Source of the DNA: Bacillaceae bacterium IKA-2
GTDB lineage: Bacteria > Bacillota > Bacilli > Bacillales > Anaerobacillaceae
Length of the DNA: 64,000 bases
Direction: 5' to 3'
Assembly: GCA_031761875.1 (NCBI GenBank)
Contig: CP134492.1
Coordinates: 620,001 to 684,000, forward strand
Shown here: one piece after another, positions 38,129-45,526 of the stretch
Position numbering within the stretch: position 1 is the first letter of the stretch
How the letters are laid out: each line of letters opens with the position of its first letter
Position numbers and translations under genes: made by a program
The notes under the pieces: generated by a model
Seen by the model: only the letters and a program-made list of their open reading frames with translations
Databases searched by the model: none
Told to the model about the DNA's origin: nothing

Positions 38129-38875
38129 TTATTTAGTTGGTTTTAGCCATGACATTGTCTCTTCAAATCGGTGACTTACTTCTCGTGAAATATCTAAGAT
38201 ATGTGATTTGTGAGCAAGTCTATCTACAATTGCACCAGTAAGCATCGGGTCTTTAAAAATCTCTTCCCAGCGATCAAAAGCCAAGTTTGTTGTTATGATT
38301 ATTGATCCTTTATCGTTTCTATTTGATAATAAATTAAATAGTATTTCACAACCAATTTTGTCAAATGATACGTATCCCAGTTCATCTAAAACGACAAGAC
38401 TGTACTTTTCAAATTTGGTTTTATATTGCGATAGTTTGCTTTCACTCATTGCTTCTTTTAACTCTATTATTAAGTTAGGTACAGAGATAAACAATACACT
38501 TTTGCCTTCCAAACACGCCTTAATACCAAGCCCAATACTATAATGTGATTTCCCGCAGCCAGGAGATCCTATTAAGATTATATTTTCTTTATTTTCAATG
38601 AACTGCAACGTTTCTAGTTCTTCGAATTTCGGTATAAATTTCTTATGGTACTTACTCTTGTCGAAGTCTTCTAAGTACTTGTTAAGAGGGAATTTAGCCC
38701 TTCTGAGTCTATGTTTTAAACCATTCTCAAGCCTTAGTTCTAATTCTCTTTCGAGTAGACGACTTATCAGCTCTCGGTGGGTCATGTTTGTATGGTTTGC
38801 TTCATCAAGAAGCATTTGATAATTGGTTTTTATATAGGGTAATTTTAGTATATGGGCCATTTCTTGTATTTGCAT
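38129..38875 (-). CDS. istB: IS21-family helper ATPase IstB
   Basis: This 248-residue AAA+ ATPase assists target selection by IstA. The Walker A loop is LIGSPGCGKSHYSIGLG and Walker B is SLVVLDELGYV, followed by IIITTNLAFDRWEEIFKD and the family's VDRLAHKSHILDI. The start codon follows the istA stop directly (TAA-ATG), the standard coupling in IS21. It appears intact. Confidence 0.95.
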   Translation of the reverse strand: MQIQEMAHILKLPYIKTNYQMLLDEANHTNMTHRELISRLLERELELRLENGLKHRLRRAKFPLNKYLEDFDKSKYHKKFIPKFEELETLQFIENKENIILIGSPGCGKSHYSIGLGIKACLEGKSVLFISVPNLIIELKEAMSESKLSQYKTKFEKYSLVVLDELGYVSFDKIGCEILFNLLSNRNDKGSIIITTNLAFDRWEEIFKDPMLTGAIVDRLAHKSHILDISREVSHRFEETMSWLKPTK

Positions 38876-39556
38876 TTATTCCACCTCCGAGAAACATAAT
38901 TCGTTATATCTAGATACTTGCCTTGTAGCGATGTTGCTAAGTGCAGTTTTATCTATGTGCATAGATGGAATAATATCGATATGAGATTTATTGTATGTTT
39001 CTAGAATCAATAGTATTTCTTCGATTGGTTTATCATCATTTTCTTGAATGATCTCTATGAATTTTTTCTTGTTTCTGCTAAAATTAGTATCATAGATGGC
39101 TTTTAACCTTGGTATGCTTTTTAGAGCGTGGGAGTTCTTGATTGCACCTGGTTTTTTGTTTAATGAGTTTAAGTAATGTTTAATTTTAATACTTATCTCG
39201 TTAGTACCATCTATTTTTTTGTGTTCACAAACGAGTATGTTGTTTGAATAAAAGCCTATTGTGTCGTAATATTTCTTGATTGTTATTAAGCGTCCTACAA
39301 GATACTCCGGTACTGAATAGTGGTTGTTATCAACTCGTACAAAACTATATTTATTTGGTTTTTGCACTGTAACTGTTGCAAGATCAAGCTTTGGTTTTGT
39401 AGGTTGAAGATGTTTTATTTCTTCAGAAATAGTGCTGTCTTTATTGAGTTCTATCAATATAGTATTCAAGTATTCACGTGCATCATCGAATGTCTTAAAC
39501 TTATAAGTTAACGCAAATGCTTTGTTCCTAATTATCTTCACGCTGCCCTCCACATG
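38876..39556 (-). pseudogene. istA: IstA transposase, C-terminal part (split gene)
   Basis: This is the distal half of the transposase. It begins at HVEGSVKIIRNKAFALTYKF, the segment that follows the catalytic Glu in IS21 transposases, and has no start of its own beyond an internal GTG. It ends next to istB. It is separated from the N-terminal part by the RIT element. Joining ACCCTTCT at 39557-39564 to the same octamer at 43057-43064 rebuilds ...GNEKG-HVEG... in frame. Confidence 0.9.
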
Positions 39557-39582
39557 ACCCTTCTAATGCAAAGCTTTACATT

Positions 39583-39674
39583 AGAAGGGTAATGAAAAGT
39601 ATATGATAATGTAAAGTAAGGCTGTTAAATAACCGTAAGTAAAGGATCCCTCGCTGTTTTACTTTACATTATCT
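39583..39674. repeat. Left end of the RIT element: outer inverted repeat plus inner mirrored copy
   Basis: The outer arm (39583-39633) begins AGAAGGGTAATGAAAAGTAT. Its segment GATAATGTAAAGTAA (39605-39619) is mirrored at 39660-39674 by TTACTTTACATTATC. The paired arms look like tyrosine recombinase binding sites around a central spacer. Confidence 0.8.
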
Positions 39675-39691
39675 GCAACGCAAACACTATT

Positions 39692-40711
39692 TTATTTATC
39701 AAATCTTTTTAGCCATTCCAATAAATCTCCACTTTTTTGCCAAGAAGGTGCACCTTTTGGTACAACATCTGTATATGCTTTTTCAATTGCTTCTCTTTTT
39801 TGTTTTGAATCTACCTTAGCGTAAATTTCAGTTGTTTGGACAGAACGGTGACCTAGTATATCACGGATGTATATGAGATTAACTCCTGCTTGGAGTAAGT
39901 GCATAGCTTTTGAATGTCTCAGACAATGACAGCTAAATCGTTCTGGGATTAATATTTGATCTTTAATACGAGCCTTGCGTGCATATTTATCTAGTATGTA
40001 ATTCACCCCTGCCCGGGTCAGTTTTTCTCCTCTTTTGTTACAGAACAATGGGTACATGTTTGCTGACAAACTTAACAGCCCCTGCTCATCCATATATCGA
40101 TTTAATAAATCTAACGGAGCATCCATCAGAGGGACTATCCGGGCTTTATTCCCCTTACCAATTAACTTTACAGTACATGGTCTGTCAAAACGTACTTGTG
40201 ACGGAGTGAGGTCAATGATTTCCTGTACTCTTCCACCGCTTTCATACATAATTGACAAAAGAGCAAGATCTCTTCGTCCTATTTTAGTTGACTGATCAGG
40301 CATTTCCAAAAGTAGTCTGATCCCATTAAGCGTTAGGTAACTGATTGATTTTGTTTCTGTTTTCTTAACCCGGATTCCAAGGATTCTCTGCCATTCCAAA
40401 AGATTATCGGGGCTCTGATACTGGAGATATTGGAAGAAAGAGTGTAATGCCGCAAGGCGGACGTTCCTTGTGGCTGTACTACAGCCACGCTCTGTTTCTA
40501 TCCAGTCAAGAAAGTGAATAACCATTTCCTTATTAATCATGCCCAGCGTCAGAGAATTTGTTTTTATTCCTTTTTTATCCTTGATAAATGTAAGGAAAAG
40601 TACAAATGTGTCTCTATAAGAGGCAATCGTATTTATACTGAACCCCATTTCTCCTGGCAGGTATTTTGTAAGAAATCCTGTCAGATAGCGAGAGAAATCA
40701 GTCGGCTTCAT
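39692..40711 (-). CDS. Tyrosine recombinase, third gene of the RIT trio
   Basis: This 339-residue phage-integrase-family protein has an N-terminal SAM-like core-binding region (about 8-95) and a C-terminal catalytic domain. The active-site residues are the Arg in ESGGRVQEIIDL, the HxLR motif in SCHCLRHSKAMHLLQAG, the His in LGHRSVQT and the Tyr in TTEIYAKVD. The start at 40711 is chosen because GGAGGTTGACC lies just upstream. It overlaps the preceding gene by 14 bp. Confidence 0.9.
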   Translation of the reverse strand: MKPTDFSRYLTGFLTKYLPGEMGFSINTIASYRDTFVLFLTFIKDKKGIKTNSLTLGMINKEMVIHFLDWIETERGCSTATRNVRLAALHSFFQYLQYQSPDNLLEWQRILGIRVKKTETKSISYLTLNGIRLLLEMPDQSTKIGRRDLALLSIMYESGGRVQEIIDLTPSQVRFDRPCTVKLIGKGNKARIVPLMDAPLDLLNRYMDEQGLLSLSANMYPLFCNKRGEKLTRAGVNYILDKYARKARIKDQILIPERFSCHCLRHSKAMHLLQAGVNLIYIRDILGHRSVQTTEIYAKVDSKQKREAIEKAYTDVVPKGAPSWQKSGDLLEWLKRFDK

Positions 40712-41672
40712 AATGGTCAACCTCCGGAAATACATAGGCACAAACGTTATCTACTTCTCTAATTAAATCAGGGTACATGTCAGATGTTAGCCTTACATAC
40801 TTATCTGTAGCCTCTAATGACTGATGCCCAAGATATTTTGATAATATTGGGAGTGAGTAGTATAAATCTAGCCCAGCTTCTGACATTTTCACAAGAGAGT
40901 GTACACTGAAAGTGTGACGAAAGTCATGCATTCTTGGGCCAAAACCCTTCCCACCATGTGGAATTCCTGCATTCCAGAGTATTTTTCTGAACCATTCATA
41001 TATTGCCTTGGCATTACATTTTTGCCCATTGTTCTTGATAAAAAAATAACCTTTCGGTTCATATTTGCCGGGACGAACATTCCTATATTGAATACACACC
41101 TCAGTTAGTGTTTCAGATAATGGGAGTATTCGGTCTTTGCCGTTTTTCGTTTCCCTGACAATAATATTTTTTGCATCAAGATCAACATCCTTACATGTTA
41201 GGGATAACGCTTCGCTGATACGGATGCCACAGCCATATAGCATTCTAAATAAAGCGGGGAGTACATACACAGTTGTTTCAAATCGTCTATTAACTTTAAG
41301 CGTATCACATGCATCGAAGAATGCATTCACTTCCTTTTTCGAGAAAATATGTGGTACAAACGTACTGCTGTACTTTTTAGGCAATCTCGGTATATGTGAT
41401 GGATATCCCATATCATTTAAATAGGCGGAAAATTTTGCAATATAATGAATCCTCGCATAACGTGTCTTGTCTGATTCATTTGGACGCTTCTCACTCCATT
41501 TATCAACAATCTCCTTTGATAGACCGAGTTTTAATACGGCATTATCTATTGTAAATCTGTCAAATAACGAAAGTGTGTAAGTGGCATCAACAAACTTGTA
41601 ACCGAGGTTTCTTTTGAAATCAATGTACTGTTCGATTAAACCAGCATAAATACCACAATAGTTCGGCATCAT
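40698..41672 (-). CDS. Tyrosine recombinase, second gene of the RIT trio
   Basis: This is a 324-residue integrase-family protein. Catalytic residues are the Arg in YGCGIRISEALSL, HDFRHTFSVHSL, the His in LGHQSLEAT and the Tyr in DKYVRLTSD. Its ATG overlaps the stop of the first gene (ATGA at 41669-41672) and follows AGGAGG, so it is translationally coupled. The frame opens further upstream, but that would overlap the first gene by 58 bp. Confidence 0.9.
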   Translation of the reverse strand: MMPNYCGIYAGLIEQYIDFKRNLGYKFVDATYTLSLFDRFTIDNAVLKLGLSKEIVDKWSEKRPNESDKTRYARIHYIAKFSAYLNDMGYPSHIPRLPKKYSSTFVPHIFSKKEVNAFFDACDTLKVNRRFETTVYVLPALFRMLYGCGIRISEALSLTCKDVDLDAKNIIVRETKNGKDRILPLSETLTEVCIQYRNVRPGKYEPKGYFFIKNNGQKCNAKAIYEWFRKILWNAGIPHGGKGFGPRMHDFRHTFSVHSLVKMSEAGLDLYYSLPILSKYLGHQSLEATDKYVRLTSDMYPDLIREVDNVCAYVFPEVDHYEAD

Positions 41673-42916
41673 TCCACCTCCTTGGCATAAAATGGCGTTT
41701 TTAAGAGTGGAACATCTAATGCGCATTGGCTCAAAGATGTTAAGTCTATTCGTAAATAAGTTTTTGTGCTTTCGGTATTCTTGTGACCTAGCACTTCTGA
41801 TATAACATGGATGGGTATTTTTTGTTCCAGTAGTTGCCCAGCAAGACTGTGCCTCAAAGCATGAGGACCATGTTTCTTTTCTGTTATGTTTTTAATGCCA
41901 GCACGACGGAGATAAAAAGTAACAATGCTATGCAAAGTCGATCTATTTAGGCAGTTATATGGCGGGATTGCATGTAGGAAGACATAAGGAAGATCAGATT
42001 TAGGCCGTCCATACTTCAGATAATCGATAATAGCCTCTCCTATTTCTATTAAAAGTGGATGCTCAATCTTATTTTTAGTCTTTTGTTGAACAAGTGTAAT
42101 TGTATTCTTTTCCCAGTGTATGTTTTCAAACTTCAACAGACAGATGTCAGAAGCCCTCAATCCCAATCGTGCAGCCAATAGTATCATAGCAGCATCACGC
42201 TTCCCTTTTGGGCTACTTCTGTCAACAGTATTGATTAATGATTCAACTTCATTTTTCGTATATGTCGTGGGTAGTTTACATTGCTTCTTGTAATTGTCTT
42301 TTGGAATTAGGTATGAAAAGTCAATCCCTGTATACCCATTGTCATGTAGATATCTCATAAACCCACGTAAAGTGGTAAGCATGCTGTGGCGCGTTGCAGG
42401 TGTATAAAAACCAAGCTGATTCACAAATCCTAAAATGTGTTGTTTTTTAATTGCTTCGGTTTCCATGACTCCTTCTTCATTAAAAAAACTAAGAAAGCGA
42501 TGAAGATTTAATCGGTAATGACCAAGCGTATTTTCTGTAATACCCAAAGATTTTCGGTGATTAAGGAAATCCACCATAGGATTACCGATGCAACCATAAA
42601 ATTGGTAGGATTTCTTTGCCCTTCTGTATTGGAACGTTCCTGTAGACTGAAATTCAGTTAGAACATCCACACACCGGATTATGCTCTTTTCCCAATGGCT
42701 AAATTCCTCGTATTTCCCAGTACCAATAAAGTCAGCTATAAATGCTCCACCTACTGACGCTGAATAATACTCAATCTGATTGTTTTCCATAAAAGTAGCC
42801 AGTTTTTGCCACGCGGAACGATATTGGCTTATCCTTGATTCGGAATAGGACATATCCCGAAGGGATTTAACTACTTCTGAGGACAGTTGTTCAAATGTTT
42901 GATATTTTTGTTCCAT
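41669..42916 (-). CDS. Tyrosine recombinase, first gene of the RIT trio
   Basis: This 415-residue protein is the longest of the three. Its N-terminal ~200 residues include two core-binding-like segments, and the C-terminal catalytic domain has the Arg in RLGLRASDICLL, HALRHSLAGQLLEQ, the His in LGHKNTEST and the Tyr in KTYLRIDLT. TAGGAGG lies 8 nt before the chosen ATG; another ATG two codons earlier is too close to that site. A long palindrome lies directly upstream. Confidence 0.9.
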   Translation of the reverse strand: MEQKYQTFEQLSSEVVKSLRDMSYSESRISQYRSAWQKLATFMENNQIEYYSASVGGAFIADFIGTGKYEEFSHWEKSIIRCVDVLTEFQSTGTFQYRRAKKSYQFYGCIGNPMVDFLNHRKSLGITENTLGHYRLNLHRFLSFFNEEGVMETEAIKKQHILGFVNQLGFYTPATRHSMLTTLRGFMRYLHDNGYTGIDFSYLIPKDNYKKQCKLPTTYTKNEVESLINTVDRSSPKGKRDAAMILLAARLGLRASDICLLKFENIHWEKNTITLVQQKTKNKIEHPLLIEIGEAIIDYLKYGRPKSDLPYVFLHAIPPYNCLNRSTLHSIVTFYLRRAGIKNITEKKHGPHALRHSLAGQLLEQKIPIHVISEVLGHKNTESTKTYLRIDLTSLSQCALDVPLLKTPFYAKEVE

Positions 42917-42930
42917 AATCATAACCTCCT

Positions 42931-42966
42931 ATATTTAACGTAGGCGACCTCGCCTATATTAAATAT
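42931..42966. promoter_or_regulatory. 36-bp interrupted palindrome ahead of the RIT recombinase genes
   Basis: ATATTTAA (42931-42938) and TAGGCGA (42941-42947) are mirrored by TCGCCTA (42950-42956) and TTAAATAT (42959-42966). It lies at the 5' end of the trio, next to the first gene's ribosome site. It could be an autoregulatory operator or a leader hairpin that hides that site. Confidence 0.6.
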
Positions 42967-42975
42967 AGCCATTGA

Positions 42976-43064
42976 AAATGTAAAGTAAAACAACTAGAAT
43001 CACTTTGTTTATAGTTATCTAACAGCCTTACTTTACATTATCATATACTTTTCATTACCCTTCT
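42976..43064. repeat. Right end of the RIT element: outer inverted repeat plus inner mirrored copy
   Basis: The outer arm (43014-43064) ends ATATACTTTTCATTACCCTT then CT, mirroring the left end. The inner copy is AATGTAAAGTAAAACAAC, beginning at 42977. It faces TTACTTTACATT near 43029-43040. Confidence 0.8.
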
Positions 43065-43842
43065 CGTTTCCACTGAAACAATTAGTGACGTTGATATCGA
43101 ATCCGTAGTAGAGTGACAATTTTAGCAAATTCTCATTGAGGACTTTTTCAGTTTTACCTATGAATTTTGATACTACATTTCTCATATTGTCGTACACAAT
43201 CTCTGAATAAACGCCACCTAACATATCGAAGAAACGCACATGAGAATCCATAAAGACGTCTTGCTTTTGATTCTTATATAAATACGCCCATCTGAAATCA
43301 GCAGCTGGTGAAGATAGTACAGCTAGATGATAGGTATTGATCTCCCCGTTTATTTCTAACTTCACTTCGCCAAAATCATATTCAAGTCTTTGCCCTAAAT
43401 CATATGATTGTTTAATAAAGCATTCCTTAGGTTTGTTTCTTTTTTCTCTGATTTTATTTGTAATAGTTGTATATCCAATATCAAACTTTTCATTGACTAG
43501 CATTTGGTGAATTTGCAAATTAGTCAGCTGTTGTTTATGTCGACCTAACTCTTTACACTTTTCAGATTCACTCTCTAGGATTTCGTCTAATCTGGTATCG
43601 ATTTCTGCTGTGTACTTTCTTGGCTTTCTATTTTGAGCATTATACTTTGGTGCCTCGCATATTTTTTCTTGTACTTCTTGTACTTCTTTTTTATTAACGT
43701 CTAAGGCATTCAACAGAGTATTGTTCTTCTGGTACTCATTCCAATAGATTGCGACTGTTTTCCGATTGATGTTTAAAAGCTTGGCAGCTTTTCTATTGGA
43801 TACACCTTGCTGCTTTAGTTTTATTATTGCATGTTTGTCCAT
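43033..43842 (-). pseudogene. istA: IstA transposase, N-terminal part (split gene)
   Basis: The first 262 residues of the transposase are intact up to GNEKG, followed by a few codons read from the RIT end (NEKYMIM) and a stop. The helix-turn-helix is at residues 1-40 (KQQGVSNRKAAKLLNINRKT). The DDE residues are D156 in EYDFGEV, D218 in VYDNMR and E260 in GNEKG. The RIT insertion lies two codons after this Glu. With the distal part the repaired protein would have about 488 residues. The start MDKHAII at 43842 is preferred over 43881. Confidence 0.88.
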
Positions 43843-43968
43843 TATCTCAATCACTCCATCCCACCCCTTTACTGCCATCATAACAGTAAGAGATTAGTGT
43901 TAAAGTACTGGACCGTTTTTCAATTGATATTATTCTATTAATGGGCCACTTTTAGAGTATCATAAACA

Positions 43969-43973
43969 AATGT
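43969..43973. repeat. Target site duplication (right) of the IS21-family element
   Basis: AATGT, the partner of 38073-38077. Confidence 0.75.
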
Positions 43974-44007
43974 AGGATTTAGGGAATTTGAAAAGAAGGA
44001 TAGTAAC

Positions 44008-44052
44008 AAAAGAGCGTCTTTTCCTTAGTTCAGGATTAGACGCTCTTTTTAA
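44008..44052 (+). terminator. Terminator, probably that of the alarmone synthetase gene
   Basis: AAAGAGCGTCT pairs with AGACGCTCTTT and a T-run follows. It was separated from its gene by the IS insertion. Its right arm also forms the end of the ilvD fragment. Confidence 0.75.
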
Positions 44053-44161
44053 AATCGTCCTCACTAAAACCGACTGCTTTAAGCATCGTCGGATTAGGAG
44101 AGCGGTTTTCACCTTCACTTATGTCGATACTGCGTATTCTTAACTCTTCATTTTCACTCAT
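44036..44161 (-). pseudogene. ilvD: 5' fragment of a second ilvD
   Basis: This frame encodes 41 residues. The first 23 ([20 protein letters not shown] then SPN) are identical to the complete IlvD in this window. Residues 24-37 (PTMLKAVGFSEDDF) are diverged but homologous, after which the frame runs into the terminator stem and stops. A ribosome site (AAAGGGGA) is kept. It is a truncated duplicate of the gene at 48806. Confidence 0.88.
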
Positions 44162-44265
44162 TATTAAATCCCCTTTCAAAAACTAATAATCATGTTATTT
44201 ACTTTGTTACGTTCCCCAATATTCCGATAAAACATCGCGTTTAACTTAGGTCTTTTATTATTAGT

Positions 44266-44305
44266 GGTTGTTCAAGAGGGTTGGTTTTTACCTTTTTGAA
44301 CAACC
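44266..44305. repeat. Hairpin upstream of the ger operon
   Basis: GGTTGTTCAA (44266-44275) and TTGAACAACC (44296-44305) form a 10-bp stem. A second dyad, GAGTTAAT/ATTAACTC, lies at 44353-44375, just before the operon. Their roles are unknown; a forespore (SigG) promoter would be expected here but none is clear. Confidence 0.5.
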
Positions 44306-44422
44306 GCAAATATAAAAACAACTTTATTTTAAAGGATACTAGCTAGGTATTTGAGTTAATGTAAATAATTAACTCTTTATTGCACAAACTATAAATAAAT
44401 TATCTAGTTCGTGAGGTGCTTC

Positions 44423-45526
44423 ATGAATTACATCAAGATATCTACAGCTCAAGCGTTAATGATCTTAATTTCAAGTATAACAGTTACCGGTCATCTCTTG
44501 TTTATTCCTGTCATCTTAAATCATTCTGGGAGAGACGGGTGGATATCGGTTTTATTATCTTTTTTTTCTATAATTTATATTATCTATATTATTACGAAGT
44601 TGTCATTACGTTATCAAGGCCAAACGATTATCGAGTATGCAGAAATAATTTTGGGGAAGTATTTCGGAAAAATATTATCCTTAGTGTTAATATTTTATTT
44701 TTTTCACGATGGAACTTTATCGATTAGAGGTTTTGGGGAGTTTTACACAACGGAGATAACACCGGATGCTCCTATATTAATATACTTGACTTTGATTGTT
44801 ATTTTGGCAGTATACACAGTTCGGCAAGGTTTAGAAGTTCTCGTCAGAACGAATCAGTTTTTTTTGGTAGTTATGGTCATAATTGGAATCACGGCATCAA
44901 TGGTGACTTTTCCCGAGAAGGATTATCGAAACCTCTTACCAATTCTAGAGTTTGGTATCCAACCAGTATTAATGGGGGCACTAAGTTTGACTTCCCTTTT
45001 CAGCACATTTGTTGTTGCAGGGATGATTTTCCCGTATATATATGACCCGAAATCTTTAAAACGATTTAGTTTAGTAACTGGCATTATGTTAATTTTGTTA
45101 TTTCTAGGTCCGATAACAGGACCTATAGCAGTTTATGGTGGTGAAAGAGCAGTTGGCTTTGCATTCCCAACGTTTCAGTTGTTACGCGATATATCAATAG
45201 GAGATATCCAACGCTTAGATTTATTTGGGATACTACTTTGGTCAATGGGATCATTTTCAAAAATATCGCTTCATCTTTTTGCGACTAGTCTAGGTATAGC
45301 AAAGCTTTTTAAGTTAAATGATTATAAACCATTAATTATTCCAGTGGGCGCACTAATGATTATAGTTGGCTTACAAAATAGTGAAAATTTCATTGAGGTT
45401 TATCGTTTTTTAAAAGATGTTTATCCGTATTACTCAACTTTAATCGGTATATTACTTCCTTCAATTTTATTTTTATTTTCGACTATTCAAATGAAAAGTA
45501 AAAAAGGGAGTAGCCAAAATGTCTAA
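44423..45526 (+). CDS. Spore germinant receptor B subunit (GerAB/GerKB family)
   Basis: This 367-residue membrane protein is of the APC-like endospore germination permease family with ~10 helices. The opening KISTAQALMILISSITVTGH and the conserved LPILEFGIQPVLMGA are typical. The B subunit sits in the inner spore membrane and is thought to bind the germinant. The start at 44423 follows GAGGTG; it overlaps the A gene by 8 bp. Unlike many ger operons the order is B-A-C. The germinant is unknown. Confidence 0.9.
   Translation: MNYIKISTAQALMILISSITVTGHLLFIPVILNHSGRDGWISVLLSFFSIIYIIYIITKLSLRYQGQTIIEYAEIILGKYFGKILSLVLIFYFFHDGTLSIRGFGEFYTTEITPDAPILIYLTLIVILAVYTVRQGLEVLVRTNQFFLVVMVIIGITASMVTFPEKDYRNLLPILEFGIQPVLMGALSLTSLFSTFVVAGMIFPYIYDPKSLKRFSLVTGIMLILLFLGPITGPIAVYGGERAVGFAFPTFQLLRDISIGDIQRLDLFGILLWSMGSFSKISLHLFATSLGIAKLFKLNDYKPLIIPVGALMIIVGLQNSENFIEVYRFLKDVYPYYSTLIGILLPSILFLFSTIQMKSKKGSSQNV

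Larger units (their letters stand above)
39565..43064 (-). mobile_element. Recombinase-in-trio (RIT) element inserted in istA
   Basis: About 3.5 kb carry three consecutive, overlapping tyrosine recombinase genes and nothing else of note. The element is bordered by a perfect 45-bp inverted repeat (39583-39627 and 43020-43064), which extends to 51 bp with one mismatch (39583-39633 and 43014-43064). A direct octamer ACCCTTCT lies at 39557-39564 and 43057-43064. The left side has an extra short palindrome, ACCCTTCTAATG (39557-39568) with CATTAGAAGGGT (39579-39590). Three recombinases plus long repeats match the RIT class. Confidence 0.85.
38078..43968 (-). mobile_element. IS21-family insertion sequence, interrupted by a RIT element
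   Basis: The ends are TGTATTTGTCAACTCAAAAG at 38078 and, on the other strand from 43968, TGTTTATGATACTCTAAAAG. Both ends hold a second inner copy of the GGTCCA-type repeat (AAGGTCCAC near 38118-38126 on the left; ACGGTCCAG on the right), as is usual for IS21 multiple terminal repeats. The element carries istB and a split istA, both on the minus strand. Removing the inner ~3.5 kb element leaves about 2.4 kb, the normal IS21 size. The flanking duplication is AATGT. Confidence 0.85.

Noticed and set aside
39692-42916. Tn554-type transposon
   Set aside because: Tn554 has two tyrosine recombinases plus the unrelated TnpC and leaves no long terminal inverted repeats. Here all three genes are tyrosine recombinases and the ends are long inverted repeats.
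38876-43842. Two independent transposase genes
   Set aside because: The two parts join exactly at a shared octamer to give one IstA of normal length, so they are one split gene.
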